A stretch of DNA of 64,000 nucleotides from Geobacillus vulcani PSS1 (GTDB taxonomy: Bacteria > Bacillota > Bacilli > Bacillales > Anoxybacillaceae): assembly GCF_000733845.1 (NCBI RefSeq), contig NZ_JPOI01000001.1:2853001-2917000 (forward strand), read 5' to 3'. A program made the translations under genes and the position numbers. The notes under the pieces are model-generated. The model was not told the origin of the DNA. It saw only the letters and a program-made list of their open reading frames with translations, and made no database searches. Shown here one piece after another: positions 25,902 through 34,100 of this stretch. Positions within the stretch are counted from its first letter, which is position 1, and every line of letters begins with the position of its first letter.

Positions 25902-26198
25902 TCACTCGTACAATTTCCGGCCAAATACGTGTTTTTCCAAGTTGGAAAGGCGTTGCAAAATATCGTAGTTCGTCGTTCCCGCCGACATCGTCGGCCGTTT
26001 TTGCAGCTCCTCGACTTGCCGTTTCAGCCGAGCGTTTTCTTGGCGCAGCTCGTCAATTTCCTGCTGAAATGCTTCATAATCTTTAATGACGAGATCCAAA
26101 AATTGATCCACTTCGTCTTGATTGTACCCCCGTATGCTTACTTTAAATTCCTTTTCCAAAATGTCTTTTGGCGTCAGTTTCACCTGATGGGCTGACAT
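25902..26198 (-). CDS. gpsB: cell-division protein GpsB (DivIVA-like)
   Basis: The 98-residue protein has the DivIVA/GpsB N-terminal domain: [28 protein letters not shown] followed by a coiled coil ([21 protein letters not shown]). The C-terminal segment after the linker ([18 protein letters not shown]) is the GpsB trimerisation region. GpsB shuttles between division site and lateral wall and regulates penicillin-binding protein localisation. A TTGACA -35 element lies at 26265-26270 on the minus strand. Confidence 0.95.
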   Translation of the reverse strand: MSAHQVKLTPKDILEKEFKVSIRGYNQDEVDQFLDLVIKDYEAFQQEIDELRQENARLKRQVEELQKRPTMSAGTTNYDILQRLSNLEKHVFGRKLYE

Positions 26199-26284
26199 CG
26201 TTTTTTCACCTCAATCCGCATTCAACAATCATCTTCTCTTTATTTTTTCAGAAATTCAGCCGGTTGTCAATTGATGGTTGGCTT

Positions 26285-26385
26285 GCCGCATCAAGCGGGA
26301 AGCTATATGACGCCCAGGCAGACTTCCCGACGGCGCCGAAACGCCGTCCTCCGAGCCAAGCACTGCTGGCTTCTATTGTTTTCCA
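26285..26385 (-). other. GC-rich structured segment upstream of gpsB
   Basis: Between the cotD terminator and the gpsB promoter the minus strand can form three successive hairpins: AGCCA/TGGCT, GACGGCG/CGCCGTC and GGGAAG/CTTCCC. No reading frame with a ribosome-binding site was found. It could be a small structured RNA or a relic; it matches no RNA family that I recognise. Confidence 0.35.
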
Positions 26386-26390
26386 TCCGT

Positions 26391-26425
26391 AAAAAACAGA
26401 AGCCGACAAAGCGGCTTCTGTTTTT
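26391..26425. terminator. bidirectional terminator after cotD
   Basis: CAGAAGCCG and CGGCTTCTG form a 9-bp stem with a 6-nt loop. T-runs are present on both strands. Confidence 0.85.
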
Positions 26426-26433
26426 GGTCCTTA

Positions 26434-26691
26434 CTATCGCAACGGAAACGGCGGAAACGGAGCCAACCCTGGCATCGGCCCCGGACCCGGGCAGTACAGA
26501 TGGCGATTGGCAACCTGAGCCACCGCCGATTCCGTATGCGGGAAATAATGTTGATGTTCATACAGGTGATGATAAACATGTGTCGTATGCGAAGGATGAA
26601 TATGCGGCACAACCGTTGCTTCGAAGTGATGCAAAACGTTGCAGCGAGGCGGATGAACGATTGGCGCCGTTACATTCGGCAGACAATGCAT
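26434..26691 (-). CDS. cotD: spore coat protein CotD family
   Basis: The 85-residue protein is rich in His and Pro. It begins MHCLPNVTAPIVHPPRCNV and contains VVPHIHPSHTTHVYHHLYEH and HYFPHTES, the pattern of B. subtilis CotD, an inner-coat protein. The C-terminus is Pro/Gly-rich. GAAAGGAGAGG precedes the start. The gene lies between gpsB and mrfB as in B. subtilis, but the intervening ypsA gene of that species is absent here. Expression is expected late in the mother cell. Confidence 0.9.
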   Translation of the reverse strand: MHCLPNVTAPIVHPPRCNVLHHFEATVVPHIHPSHTTHVYHHLYEHQHYFPHTESAVAQVANRHLYCPGPGPMPGLAPFPPFPLR

Positions 26692-26904
26692 AACATACCT
26701 CTCCTTTCATCAATTTAGGCTGTTGCTTGACAATACTAGCCTATGATGAACGGAGCGGACTCGTACTAGTATAGACACCCATTTTGAGCAGCCATTTGGC
26801 GCCAACAATCTGCCGGCTCTCCCGCCCCCCGGTGCTTCGGATGTTTTGGCATCGTCGTTCGTCTTTTTGAAGCCGTTATGTGTTGCGGGATGTCTCGCCA
26901 TTCG

Positions 26905-26988
26905 TCAATATACATAATTGAACACGACAAACGTCAAACCGACGACAATAAAAAAGAGATACAAAATTTTCTTGTACATGCTCCGCAT
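26905..26988 (-). CDS. 27-residue single-helix membrane peptide
   Basis: The frame reads MRSMYKKILYLFFIVVGLTF and continues hydrophobic to its end at NYVY. A GGGAGA sequence lies 9 nt before the ATG at 26988. A basic N-terminus followed by one membrane helix resembles short membrane peptides in Bacillaceae. It is between cotD and mrfB. The rest of the 440-nt gap (26692-27132) holds nothing else I can support. It could be fortuitous because it is so short. Confidence 0.4.
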   Translation of the reverse strand: MRSMYKKILYLFFIVVGLTFVVFNYVY

Positions 26989-27132
26989 CGTCTTCTTCTC
27001 CCTGCCATCGTTTTCATTGATTCCGATGCCATTGTACACATTTTTTCTTTTTTCTACAAGATTCTCAACAAAAAGACGAAATGTTTTCGTTTTCTGTCAC
27101 ATTTTGCGCTTGCCAGGGAAATGGGCGGACGC

Positions 27133-28398
27133 TCATTTATTCCTTTTGCGTTCAAGCCGCACGAGCCGTTTGCGCCATTCCGCCTCTTCTTTTTCACTAT
27201 GCTGCCGGCTCCGTTTCGCGAGCGATCGCCACGCTTCATACGCCATAGCGGCATAGCGGTACGCTTCCGCCGCATCCCGGAAATAATGTTCATACACCTT
27301 CGCCAGTTCAAGCCCGGCCTTCGCCTTCCAATAGCCATTTCCGTGAACAAATAAGTCGCGCCAAAGGAGAGCAGCTTCTTCGTACCGTTTGTCCTTTCGA
27401 TACAAAAGCGAAAGCTGCCATTTCGCCGCCTGCGCTTCCTTCGCTTCTTTGCCGCTTGCTCCCTCGTACACCCCTCTAGCAGCCGCTGTTTCCCCGACCG
27501 CTTCGAACCAACGGGCGGCGGCCAACTGCTCCTGTAGGTCAGCGAGCCGATCCGCTTCAAGCAACTGAACGGATAAGTGAATGTAGAGAGCAATGAGCGA
27601 CAACACGTCGCGCTCGTTATGGCGCAATACTGGCATGAGCCGGTCTGGATGAGGGGTTTGCAAAAACTCCTTGTACATCATCGGCGCCAAAAAGCCTGGC
27701 ACATCATCGTCACGCTCGACATGGAGAATGTGCCGCTCGACTTCCGTCAGGCGCAGCGAATCCAATTTCTCTTTCCATAAGCGGCGGGCGGCATGATACA
27801 AATCAAAATGGCCGAACGCCGGCAATTTTGGCACCCTATCGCGGATGAGGGCATGGCGCGTTTTCAGACGCGGCCAGTCGAACGCTTTTCCGTTATAGGT
27901 CACAAGGGTCGTATAATCGACATCGGACAAAAAACTTTGATAGAGCGCCGCTTCCGCCCCCGGATGCGGCAAAACGTGCTGGCGGACAACGATGCGGTCG
28001 CCAAGCACGCGGGCATGGCCAAGCAAAAACATGATGTTCCCCGCTCCGCTTGAAAGCCCCATCGTTTCTGTATCAAAAAAGAATAAGTCGCTAACGGCAA
28101 AGCCGCGGCAGGAGAGCGGATGGGAAAACGGCGCCTCCTGCCATCTTTCGTGCACCTCATACAGCGCTCCGAGCCGATAGCGGCCGTGCTGATAGTCAAG
28201 CGGATACACCGTTTCCCGAATGAGGCAGTAATCACCGGCAAACCAATGCGGCTTGGCGCCGTACTCCCGCCAAACGTCGGCATACGGCACGTCCGTCACA
28301 GGCTGCCCGCCCGGTTTCTCTTCTTCTTTTTCTTCATCGTTCTCCTTTTTATGCCGGGCGGCAAGCAATTGTTTCCATTGCGCCAACTTCGGCTTCAT
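27133..28398 (-). CDS. mrfB: MrfB (YprB), RNase H-like exonuclease of the MrfAB repair pathway
   Basis: The 421-residue protein has an RNase H-like 3'-5' exonuclease domain, with acidic catalytic residues in FFDTETMGLSSGAGNI (DxE) and further on in LVTYNGKAFDWPRLK. The C-terminal third is helical and TPR-like. B. subtilis YprB was renamed MrfB because, with the helicase MrfA, it repairs mitomycin C damage outside the UvrABC route. The start at 28398 has AAGGAGGG upstream. It lies 54 nt downstream of mrfA, in the same orientation. Confidence 0.9.
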   Translation of the reverse strand: MKPKLAQWKQLLAARHKKENDEEKEEEKPGGQPVTDVPYADVWREYGAKPHWFAGDYCLIRETVYPLDYQHGRYRLGALYEVHERWQEAPFSHPLSCRGFAVSDLFFFDTETMGLSSGAGNIMFLLGHARVLGDRIVVRQHVLPHPGAEAALYQSFLSDVDYTTLVTYNGKAFDWPRLKTRHALIRDRVPKLPAFGHFDLYHAARRLWKEKLDSLRLTEVERHILHVERDDDVPGFLAPMMYKEFLQTPHPDRLMPVLRHNERDVLSLIALYIHLSVQLLEADRLADLQEQLAAARWFEAVGETAAARGVYEGASGKEAKEAQAAKWQLSLLYRKDKRYEEAALLWRDLFVHGNGYWKAKAGLELAKVYEHYFRDAAEAYRYAAMAYEAWRSLAKRSRQHSEKEEAEWRKRLVRLERKRNK

Positions 28399-28452
28399 CC
28401 GTTCGACCCTCCTTTTGTCGACGCCGACTCCATCGCATTGTACATCATTCCC

Positions 28453-30729
28453 CTAAATCGATGGACCCGTTCGATCGACAGTCTGTTCGTGTAAAAACAT
28501 AACAAGCTCGCGTTTCACTGACAATCCGTTGGCGCCCGAAACACCGATGCATGATGGACACCCGTCCGCACACGGGCAACGTTCAACCCATTCCTTCGCG
28601 CGCTCCATGATCTCTTCACACTGTTCAAATACCGCCTCCGACAGGCCGACTCCGCCTGGATAGCGATCATAAAGGAAAATCGTCGGCCGTCCAGAATGCG
28701 GCGCCTTAAGCTGCGGCACGACGTGAACGTCAGAGCGGTCGCACATGACAAACACCGGCACGAGATGACCAAGCACATTGGCGATGCCAATCAGCAATTG
28801 CTCAAACAGCGCCGAGGAAAAGCGCGGCGGCACCGCCTCCCATTCGATCCACGCGGCCGATGTATGAAGCGTTTCCTCCGGAAGCCGAATCGGCCCGGAA
28901 CCGATATTTTCAAATGTCGACAGCTTGATCTTTTTAAAAATCGTCGCCATCGCCCGAACCGATACATCTCCGTAATGCACCGTCATGGATCCGTATGCCT
29001 CTCTCCGGTCTTCTGACAGCACCTCAAGCTGCACCGCCAAATTCGCATCGGTGAAATATTCGACATCGACTTGGCGGACGTACGCCTTTTTCTCCTCCCA
29101 GTCGAGCTTTTCGACTTGGTATTGCGTTCCTTCGTGCAAATAAATCGCTTCGTCGTGAAGCAGCGTCATCGCGCTGAAGCGGTCCATTTCACCGATGACG
29201 CGATGGCGGGCGGTGTCAGAAATATCAATGATGACGACGTTTTCCTGCGCCGCGGAGCGCAAGCTGATATCATGCGCCGGAAATGCGTCGCTCATCCAAT
29301 GCCAACGCCCAGCACGTTCGTGGAGCACCCCTTGCTCAGCCAAAAAATCGAGCACCTCTTCGACCTCAACGCCGCCGAACGTCTCGCCGCGCCGGAACGG
29401 AAGCTCATAGGCGGCACATTTGAGATGATCGACCAAAATGAGCAGATTGTCCGGGTTGATGCGCGCCGTCTCCGGCGAACGGGCAAAAAAGTATTCCGGA
29501 TGGGAGATGATGTATTGATCAAGGGGGCTTGCGCTTGCGATCATGACAACGAGCGAATCGTCTTGGCGCCGGCCGGCGCGTCCGGCTTGCTGCCACGTGC
29601 TGGCGATCGTTCCCGGATACCCTGTTAAGATGCACGCTTGCAATTGACCGATGTCAACGCCGAGCTCGAGCGCATTCGTGCTGACCACTCCAATAACTTC
29701 GCCGCTGCACAACCCTTTTTCAATGGCGCGCCGCTCGTTTGGCAAGTAGCCGCCGCGGTAGCCGCGGATCGTCGTTTCGCCGATCCGTTCATTCACTGCC
29801 GCCTGCAAGCGACTTAAAATCAACTCCACACGGACACGGCTGCGCGCGAAAACGATCGTCGGAATACGGTTGACAAGCAACTGTCTTGCGAGCTCCACGG
29901 CCGTTTTTGTCGCGCTTTGGCGGATGTTCATCGTCCGCTCGACAACCGGCGGATTGTAAAACACGAAATATTTCCGCCCGCGCGGCGCCCCGTTGTTGTC
30001 AATAAGCGTCACCGGTTCGCCAATCAGTCGCTCCGCCAACTCTTTCGGATTGGCGATCGTCGCCGAGGCGCAAATAAACGTCGGTCGACTCCCGTAAAAG
30101 GCGCAAATGCGCTTTAAGCGGCGGATGACGTTCGCCACATGGCTGCCGAACACGCCCCGGTATGTATGCAGCTCATCAATGACGACGTAGCGCAGCTGTT
30201 CAAAAAGAGAAATCCATTTCGTATGGTGCGGCAAAATGGCCGTATGGAGCATGTCTGGGTTGGTGATGACAATATGGCCTGCCTGACGGATTTTTTGCCG
30301 CAGCGCCGGCGCCGTGTCGCCGTCGTATGTATGGCTGTAAATCGGCACTCCCATCTTGGCGATGATCTCGTTTAATTCGTTTTTTTGATCTTGCGCGAGC
30401 GCTTTCGTTGGAAAGATATACAGAGCACGGCTCGATGGCTCTTTAGCAATGGCATCAAGAACCGGCAAATTGTAGCAAAGCGTTTTCCCAGAAGCGGTCG
30501 GTGTAACGGCTACGATGTTTTGTCCGCTTTGCACGGCCTTGTATGCTGCGGCCTGGTGCGTATACAACGCGCCGATGCCGCGAACCTCCAGCGCCGCGCG
30601 CAGGCGCGGATCAAGTCCATCTGGAAACGGCGCGAAATTCGCTTCTTTCGGTTCGATTTCATGCCAATACACGACATTCGGATCTTGGCGAAGCTGTTCC
30701 ATCCATTCCGAAAGCGTCTGTTTTTTCAC
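28453..30729 (-). CDS. mrfA: MrfA (YprA), DEAD/DEAH-box DNA helicase with DUF1998 domain
   Basis: With a GTG start at 30729 (KKQTLSEWMEQL) the product is 758 residues. Helicase motif I is VTPTASGKTLCYNLP. Motif II is DELH in YVVIDELHTYRG. Motif VI is QQAGRAGRRQDD. The C-terminal DUF1998 region contains a Cys cluster, CPCADGCPSCIG, probably binding a metal. MrfA acts with MrfB in repair of mitomycin C lesions in B. subtilis. The GTG is chosen because GAGGTGA lies upstream and the N-terminus then aligns with B. subtilis YprA; an ATG 13 codons earlier is poorer. Confidence 0.9.
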   Translation of the reverse strand: MKKQTLSEWMEQLRQDPNVVYWHEIEPKEANFAPFPDGLDPRLRAALEVRGIGALYTHQAAAYKAVQSGQNIVAVTPTASGKTLCYNLPVLDAIAKEPSSRALYIFPTKALAQDQKNELNEIIAKMGVPIYSHTYDGDTAPALRQKIRQAGHIVITNPDMLHTAILPHHTKWISLFEQLRYVVIDELHTYRGVFGSHVANVIRRLKRICAFYGSRPTFICASATIANPKELAERLIGEPVTLIDNNGAPRGRKYFVFYNPPVVERTMNIRQSATKTAVELARQLLVNRIPTIVFARSRVRVELILSRLQAAVNERIGETTIRGYRGGYLPNERRAIEKGLCSGEVIGVVSTNALELGVDIGQLQACILTGYPGTIASTWQQAGRAGRRQDDSLVVMIASASPLDQYIISHPEYFFARSPETARINPDNLLILVDHLKCAAYELPFRRGETFGGVEVEEVLDFLAEQGVLHERAGRWHWMSDAFPAHDISLRSAAQENVVIIDISDTARHRVIGEMDRFSAMTLLHDEAIYLHEGTQYQVEKLDWEEKKAYVRQVDVEYFTDANLAVQLEVLSEDRREAYGSMTVHYGDVSVRAMATIFKKIKLSTFENIGSGPIRLPEETLHTSAAWIEWEAVPPRFSSALFEQLLIGIANVLGHLVPVFVMCDRSDVHVVPQLKAPHSGRPTIFLYDRYPGGVGLSEAVFEQCEEIMERAKEWVERCPCADGCPSCIGVSGANGLSVKRELVMFLHEQTVDRTGPSI

Positions 30730-30798
30730 GTCACATATCACCTCGCTTCTATTGTACATACATTCCATCTGTTTTCACTACAAAAAACACCCACGAGG

Positions 30799-30847
30799 AG
30801 GCAGTCCTTTTCCATTGTATTTGAACGGTTTGGGAAAAAGGATGCCT
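30799..30847 (-). promoter_or_regulatory. long hairpin upstream of mrfA
   Basis: AGGCA-TCCTTTTCC pairs with GGAAAAAGGA-TGCCT (two small bulges), giving a stem of about 14 bp 70-120 nt before the mrfA start codon. It may be an attenuator, a terminator or a damage-responsive leader. The surrounding 200-nt gap holds no gene. Confidence 0.4.
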
Positions 30848-30917
30848 TCCCCCCATCTTCCCCGCCAAGGCGGCGTCCACATGGGCCGGGCGGCCTGTTG
30901 GCCATTCTTCTTCGCAC

Positions 30918-30947
30918 AAAAACCGTCCAGCCGCTACAGCTGGACGG
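30918..30947 (-). terminator. terminator of the IclR gene
   Basis: CCGTCCAGC and GCTGGACGG form a 9-bp stem with a 7-nt loop followed by five T residues. The stop codon of the regulator is within the hairpin. Confidence 0.85.
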
Positions 30948-31719
30948 AATGGGCTCCACGATAGCCGAGTCTTGCTGACAGTTCTTTGCCGATCTGGCGC
31001 ATGCGCACAGCGAGCGCTGTGATACGGTCGTCCGTCATGCGGATCGTTGGGCCGGAAACGCTGATCGCCGCGACGACGCTGCCAGTATAATCAAAAATCG
31101 GAACAGCAACACAGCGGATGCCGTACTCGTTTTCTTCCAAATCAAGCGCATATCCGTTTTGCCGAACAGTCTCAAGCTCACGGAAAAATGCCTCACGGCT
31201 GGTGATCGTCCGATCGGTATGCTTCGGCAGTCCTTTCCGTTCAATGATCTCCGAAGCCACCGCTGGCGGCAAATGGGCCAAAATCGCCTTGCCAACCGCC
31301 GTGCAGTGCATCGGAGCCCGCTTGCCGACTTTCGAATGCATGCGCAACGTCTCCGTCCCTTCCAATTTTTCAATATAAATGACTTCCCCCTGGTCATAGA
31401 CGACGAGGTGGATCACCTCATTCGTTTCTTTTTCGAGCTGGCGCAAATATGGCTTCGCCTCCTGGCGCAAATCGATCGAATCAAGCAGCTTCGAGCTGAG
31501 CTCCAAAAACTTGTAGCCAAGCTTGTACCGCTCCGTTTCCGGATGTTGTTCGATATAGCCGTATTGGGCAAGCGTCGTTAAAATACGGTATACCGAACTT
31601 TTGTTGATGTCCATTTGCTTGGCGATTTCCGTCACACCCAGCCCATCCTTTTTCGTGCTGACGATTTCGATAATTTGCAACGCCCGGCGGACCGATTTGA
31701 CCGTGTTTTCCTTTTCCAT
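30934..31719 (-). CDS. IclR-family transcriptional regulator
   Basis: The 261-residue protein has an N-terminal winged helix-turn-helix (VTEIAKQMDINKSSVYRILTTL, residues 29-50). The C-terminal IclR effector-binding domain follows (VGKRAPMHCTAVGKAILAHL near residue 131, and GIRCVAVPIFDYTGSVVAAISVSGP). Such regulators sense small organic acids. It lies at the 3' end of the glycolate/malate cluster and probably controls it through the AAGAAAC-N3-GTTTCTT sites before glcB and glcE. The ATG at 31719 has GAGGTGAAAG upstream. A TATAAT element lies about 35 nt upstream. Confidence 0.9.
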   Translation of the reverse strand: MEKENTVKSVRRALQIIEIVSTKKDGLGVTEIAKQMDINKSSVYRILTTLAQYGYIEQHPETERYKLGYKFLELSSKLLDSIDLRQEAKPYLRQLEKETNEVIHLVVYDQGEVIYIEKLEGTETLRMHSKVGKRAPMHCTAVGKAILAHLPPAVASEIIERKGLPKHTDRTITSREAFFRELETVRQNGYALDLEENEYGIRCVAVPIFDYTGSVVAAISVSGPTIRMTDDRITALAVRMRQIGKELSARLGYRGAHSVQL

Positions 31720-31897
31720 TACTTTCACCTCGATTGATTCTCTCCGCTCGCCATTATACACGAACGGCCGGGCTTTTGCAGGCAAAAAGAGCCACACCGG
31801 CGCGCATGGCAACGGCAGCGCCGCCTTAACGGACGGGACGCATTCACCATCAGGACGCGCCTGATGCCGTGTTTGGCCCAAGGATGCCGCATGTTCG

Positions 31898-32686
31898 TTA
31901 TGAACGTCGGATGGAAACGGCCGGCGTTTGGGCGGCAACGAACGTATTGCGGAGCATGCCGATGCCGTCCACCTCGCACTCCACCACCGTCCCCGGGCCG
32001 ACAAGCTCGGCGCCGACCGGGCTTCCCGTCAAAATGACGTCGCCCGGCTGCAGCGTCATGACATGGGACAAATACGAAATCATTTTGCTGAGCGAAATGA
32101 TCATCAGCCCGGTCGGACTGTTTTGCTTTTCCTCGCCGTTCACCCGCGCTTTCACCGATACGGTTCGCGGATCAAACTCTGTTTCAATCACGGGGCCGAG
32201 CGGAGTGAACGTATCAAACGATTTGCCGATCGTCCAATGGCCATCCGGGTGGAAAAACTGTGGCGCGGTGACATCGTTGGCGACTGTATAGCCGAAAATA
32301 TACGACCACACGTCCTCTTCGCTCACCTGCTTTGCCTCTTGGCCGATCACAACCGCCAGCTCGGATTCAAATTTCACTTCACCAATCCCGCTCGGAATGA
32401 CCACCTCCGCTTCCGGCCCGACGACCGACGAGGATGGTTTAAAGAAAAAGACAGGAATATCTGGCAGTTCCACCGGCAGCTGTTCACTGGAGGCCACATA
32501 GTTGGCGCCAATGCCGATCACATGGCGCGGGACAAGCGGCGCCGCGAGCGAAACGCGATCATAGTGAAAGACGTTTCCCGTATAATCCCAAGCGGTAAAC
32601 ATATTTCCTTCGATTTCGCGGATCACTTCACCGTTTACCACACCGGCGCGAATGGCGCCGTCGGCAAGAAAACGGGCAAATTTCAT
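31898..32686 (-). CDS. fumarylacetoacetate hydrolase family protein
   Basis: The 262-residue protein has the FAH fold. VIGIGANYVASSEQLP is the first motif, PVFFFKPSSSVVGPEAEV the substrate/metal motif, and EVKFESELAVVIGQEAKQV the Glu metal ligands. GDVILTGSPVGAELVGPGTVVECEV is near the C-terminus. Members include fumarylpyruvate hydrolases, oxaloacetate decarboxylases and acylpyruvases. An oxaloacetate- or acylpyruvate-directed role would suit the neighbouring malic enzyme, but this is inference. It follows malic enzyme by 6 nt and is in the same operon. Confidence 0.85.
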   Translation of the reverse strand: MKFARFLADGAIRAGVVNGEVIREIEGNMFTAWDYTGNVFHYDRVSLAAPLVPRHVIGIGANYVASSEQLPVELPDIPVFFFKPSSSVVGPEAEVVIPSGIGEVKFESELAVVIGQEAKQVSEEDVWSYIFGYTVANDVTAPQFFHPDGHWTIGKSFDTFTPLGPVIETEFDPRTVSVKARVNGEEKQNSPTGLMIISLSKMISYLSHVMTLQPGDVILTGSPVGAELVGPGTVVECEVDGIGMLRNTFVAAQTPAVSIRRS

Positions 32687-32692
32687 CGATGG

Positions 32693-33910
32693 CTACCCCT
32701 CTCTGACCCGATTTTGTTCCTCAGCTTTTTCCTTGACTCGAGCCACCCCGGTCTCCATGGCGGCGCGGGCGACGGCGGAAGCGACCGCCTCGACGACGCG
32801 CCGGTCAAACGGATTCGGGATGACATACTCTTCCGTCAGCTCTTCCGGCCGGATCAACCCGGCGATGGCTTTGGCAGCGGCAATCTTCATCGCCTCATTA
32901 ATTTGCGTCGCCCGCACATCGAGCGCGCCGCGAAAAATGCCAGGGAACGCCAGCACGTTGTTCACTTGGTTCGGCAAATCCGACCGGCCGGTCGCGACAA
33001 TGGCCGCCCCAGCGGCTTTCGCCTCATCCGGCATGATCTCAGGCACCGGATTGGCCAAAGCGAATACGACCGCCTCGCGGTTCATCGTCCGAACCATCGC
33101 CGGCGTCAACGCCCCGGCGACCGAGACACCGATAAACACATCCGCGCCGTGAATGACGTCCGCAAGCGTCCCGGAGATACGGCGGTGGTTCGTTTGCCGG
33201 GCAATTTCTTCCTTGATGACGTTCATCCCATGCGGGCGCCCTTCATAAATCGCTCCTTTTGTGTCGCAAACGATCAGTTCACCAACCCCCATCGACAGCA
33301 ACAATTTGGCGATCGCCACCCCGGCGGCGCCGGCGCCGTTGATGACCACCCGGCAATCGGCAAGCGGTTTGCCAACCACTTTCAAGGCGTTCGTCAGCCC
33401 GGCGGCCACGACAATCGCCGTGCCATGCTGATCATCGTGAAACACCGGGATCGCCATCTCTTGGCGGAGGCGCTCTTCAATGACAAAGCAGGCCGGAGCG
33501 GCGATGTCCTCCAAGTTGATGCCGCCAAACGTCGGTTCAAGCAACTTGACCGCCTGAATAAACTCATCCGGATCTTCGGTATCGAGGCAAAGCGGCACGG
33601 CATCAATGCCGGCAAACGCTTTAAACAAAGCGGCTTTCCCTTCCATGACCGGAAGCGCCGCCCGCGCGCCAATGTTGCCAAGCCCAAGCACCGCTGTGCC
33701 GTTGGAAACTACCGCGACGAAATTGCCTTTCACGGTGTAGTTGTACATTTCATCTTGGTCGACGTAAATTTCTTTGCACGGTTCAGCCACTCCCGGCGAA
33801 TAAATGAGACTTAAATCATTGGCATTCACGACCGGCACTTTCACTTCAACTGACAGCTTTCCTCTTGCCTGCCGATGGACAAGCAACGCTCGTTCTCGCA
33901 AATGTTCCAT
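32693..33910 (-). CDS. NAD(P)-dependent malic enzyme, short bacterial form
   Basis: The 405-residue enzyme has the malic-enzyme core [13 protein letters not shown] near residue 37, the catalytic Lys region [22 protein letters not shown], and metal-binding acidic residues in [21 protein letters not shown]. The dinucleotide fold is [17 protein letters not shown]. It decarboxylates malate to pyruvate. Lengths near 400 residues match the YtsJ/MaeB-like short form. It directly follows malate synthase, so glyoxylate carbon can go on to pyruvate. ATG at 33910 is preferred; a GTG one codon upstream is possible. A leader stem near the start may hide the Shine-Dalgarno sequence. Confidence 0.92.
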   Translation of the reverse strand: MEHLRERALLVHRQARGKLSVEVKVPVVNANDLSLIYSPGVAEPCKEIYVDQDEMYNYTVKGNFVAVVSNGTAVLGLGNIGARAALPVMEGKAALFKAFAGIDAVPLCLDTEDPDEFIQAVKLLEPTFGGINLEDIAAPACFVIEERLRQEMAIPVFHDDQHGTAIVVAAGLTNALKVVGKPLADCRVVINGAGAAGVAIAKLLLSMGVGELIVCDTKGAIYEGRPHGMNVIKEEIARQTNHRRISGTLADVIHGADVFIGVSVAGALTPAMVRTMNREAVVFALANPVPEIMPDEAKAAGAAIVATGRSDLPNQVNNVLAFPGIFRGALDVRATQINEAMKIAAAKAIAGLIRPEELTEEYVIPNPFDRRVVEAVASAVARAAMETGVARVKEKAEEQNRVREG

Positions 33911-33918
33911 CACTGATC

Positions 33919-33999
33919 CCTAGCTACTAGCCTTCCCCTATTCCGTTGTACCGCCTTTTGTGCTGCTTTGCACTGAACAACCGGCCAGTAGTAACTAGG
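33919..33999 (-). promoter_or_regulatory. leader stem overlapping the malic-enzyme ribosome-binding site
   Basis: On the minus strand CCTAGTTACT (33990-33999) pairs with AGTAGCTAGG (33919-33928), 10 bp with one G-U, enclosing 61 nt. The downstream arm covers the AGGGA Shine-Dalgarno sequence before the start codon. Confidence 0.45.
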
Positions 34000-34053
34000 A
34001 GCTGCCTCCTTTCTTTGTTTTATTTTCTTAATTTTCTGACCAAAGTAGATAAG

Positions 34054-34084
34054 AAGGAACAAGGTCATCCATTCCTTGTTCCTT
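34054..34084 (-). terminator. hairpin after glcB
   Basis: AAGGAACAAGG and CCTTGTTCCTT form a perfect 11-bp stem with a 9-nt loop 17 nt after glcB. The T-run is weak, so it may only attenuate transcription into the malic-enzyme gene. Confidence 0.65.
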
Positions 34085-34100
34085 ATACAGCTTTCGGCAT

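Noticed and set aside
26710..26901. 63-codon frame between cotD and mrfB
   Set aside because: No Shine-Dalgarno sequence and a basic, low-complexity composition like a shadow frame.
31928..33814. 628-codon + strand frame opposite the FAH and malic-enzyme genes
   Set aside because: Antisense shadow of two well-supported enzymes; composition rich in Arg and His with no recognisable domain.
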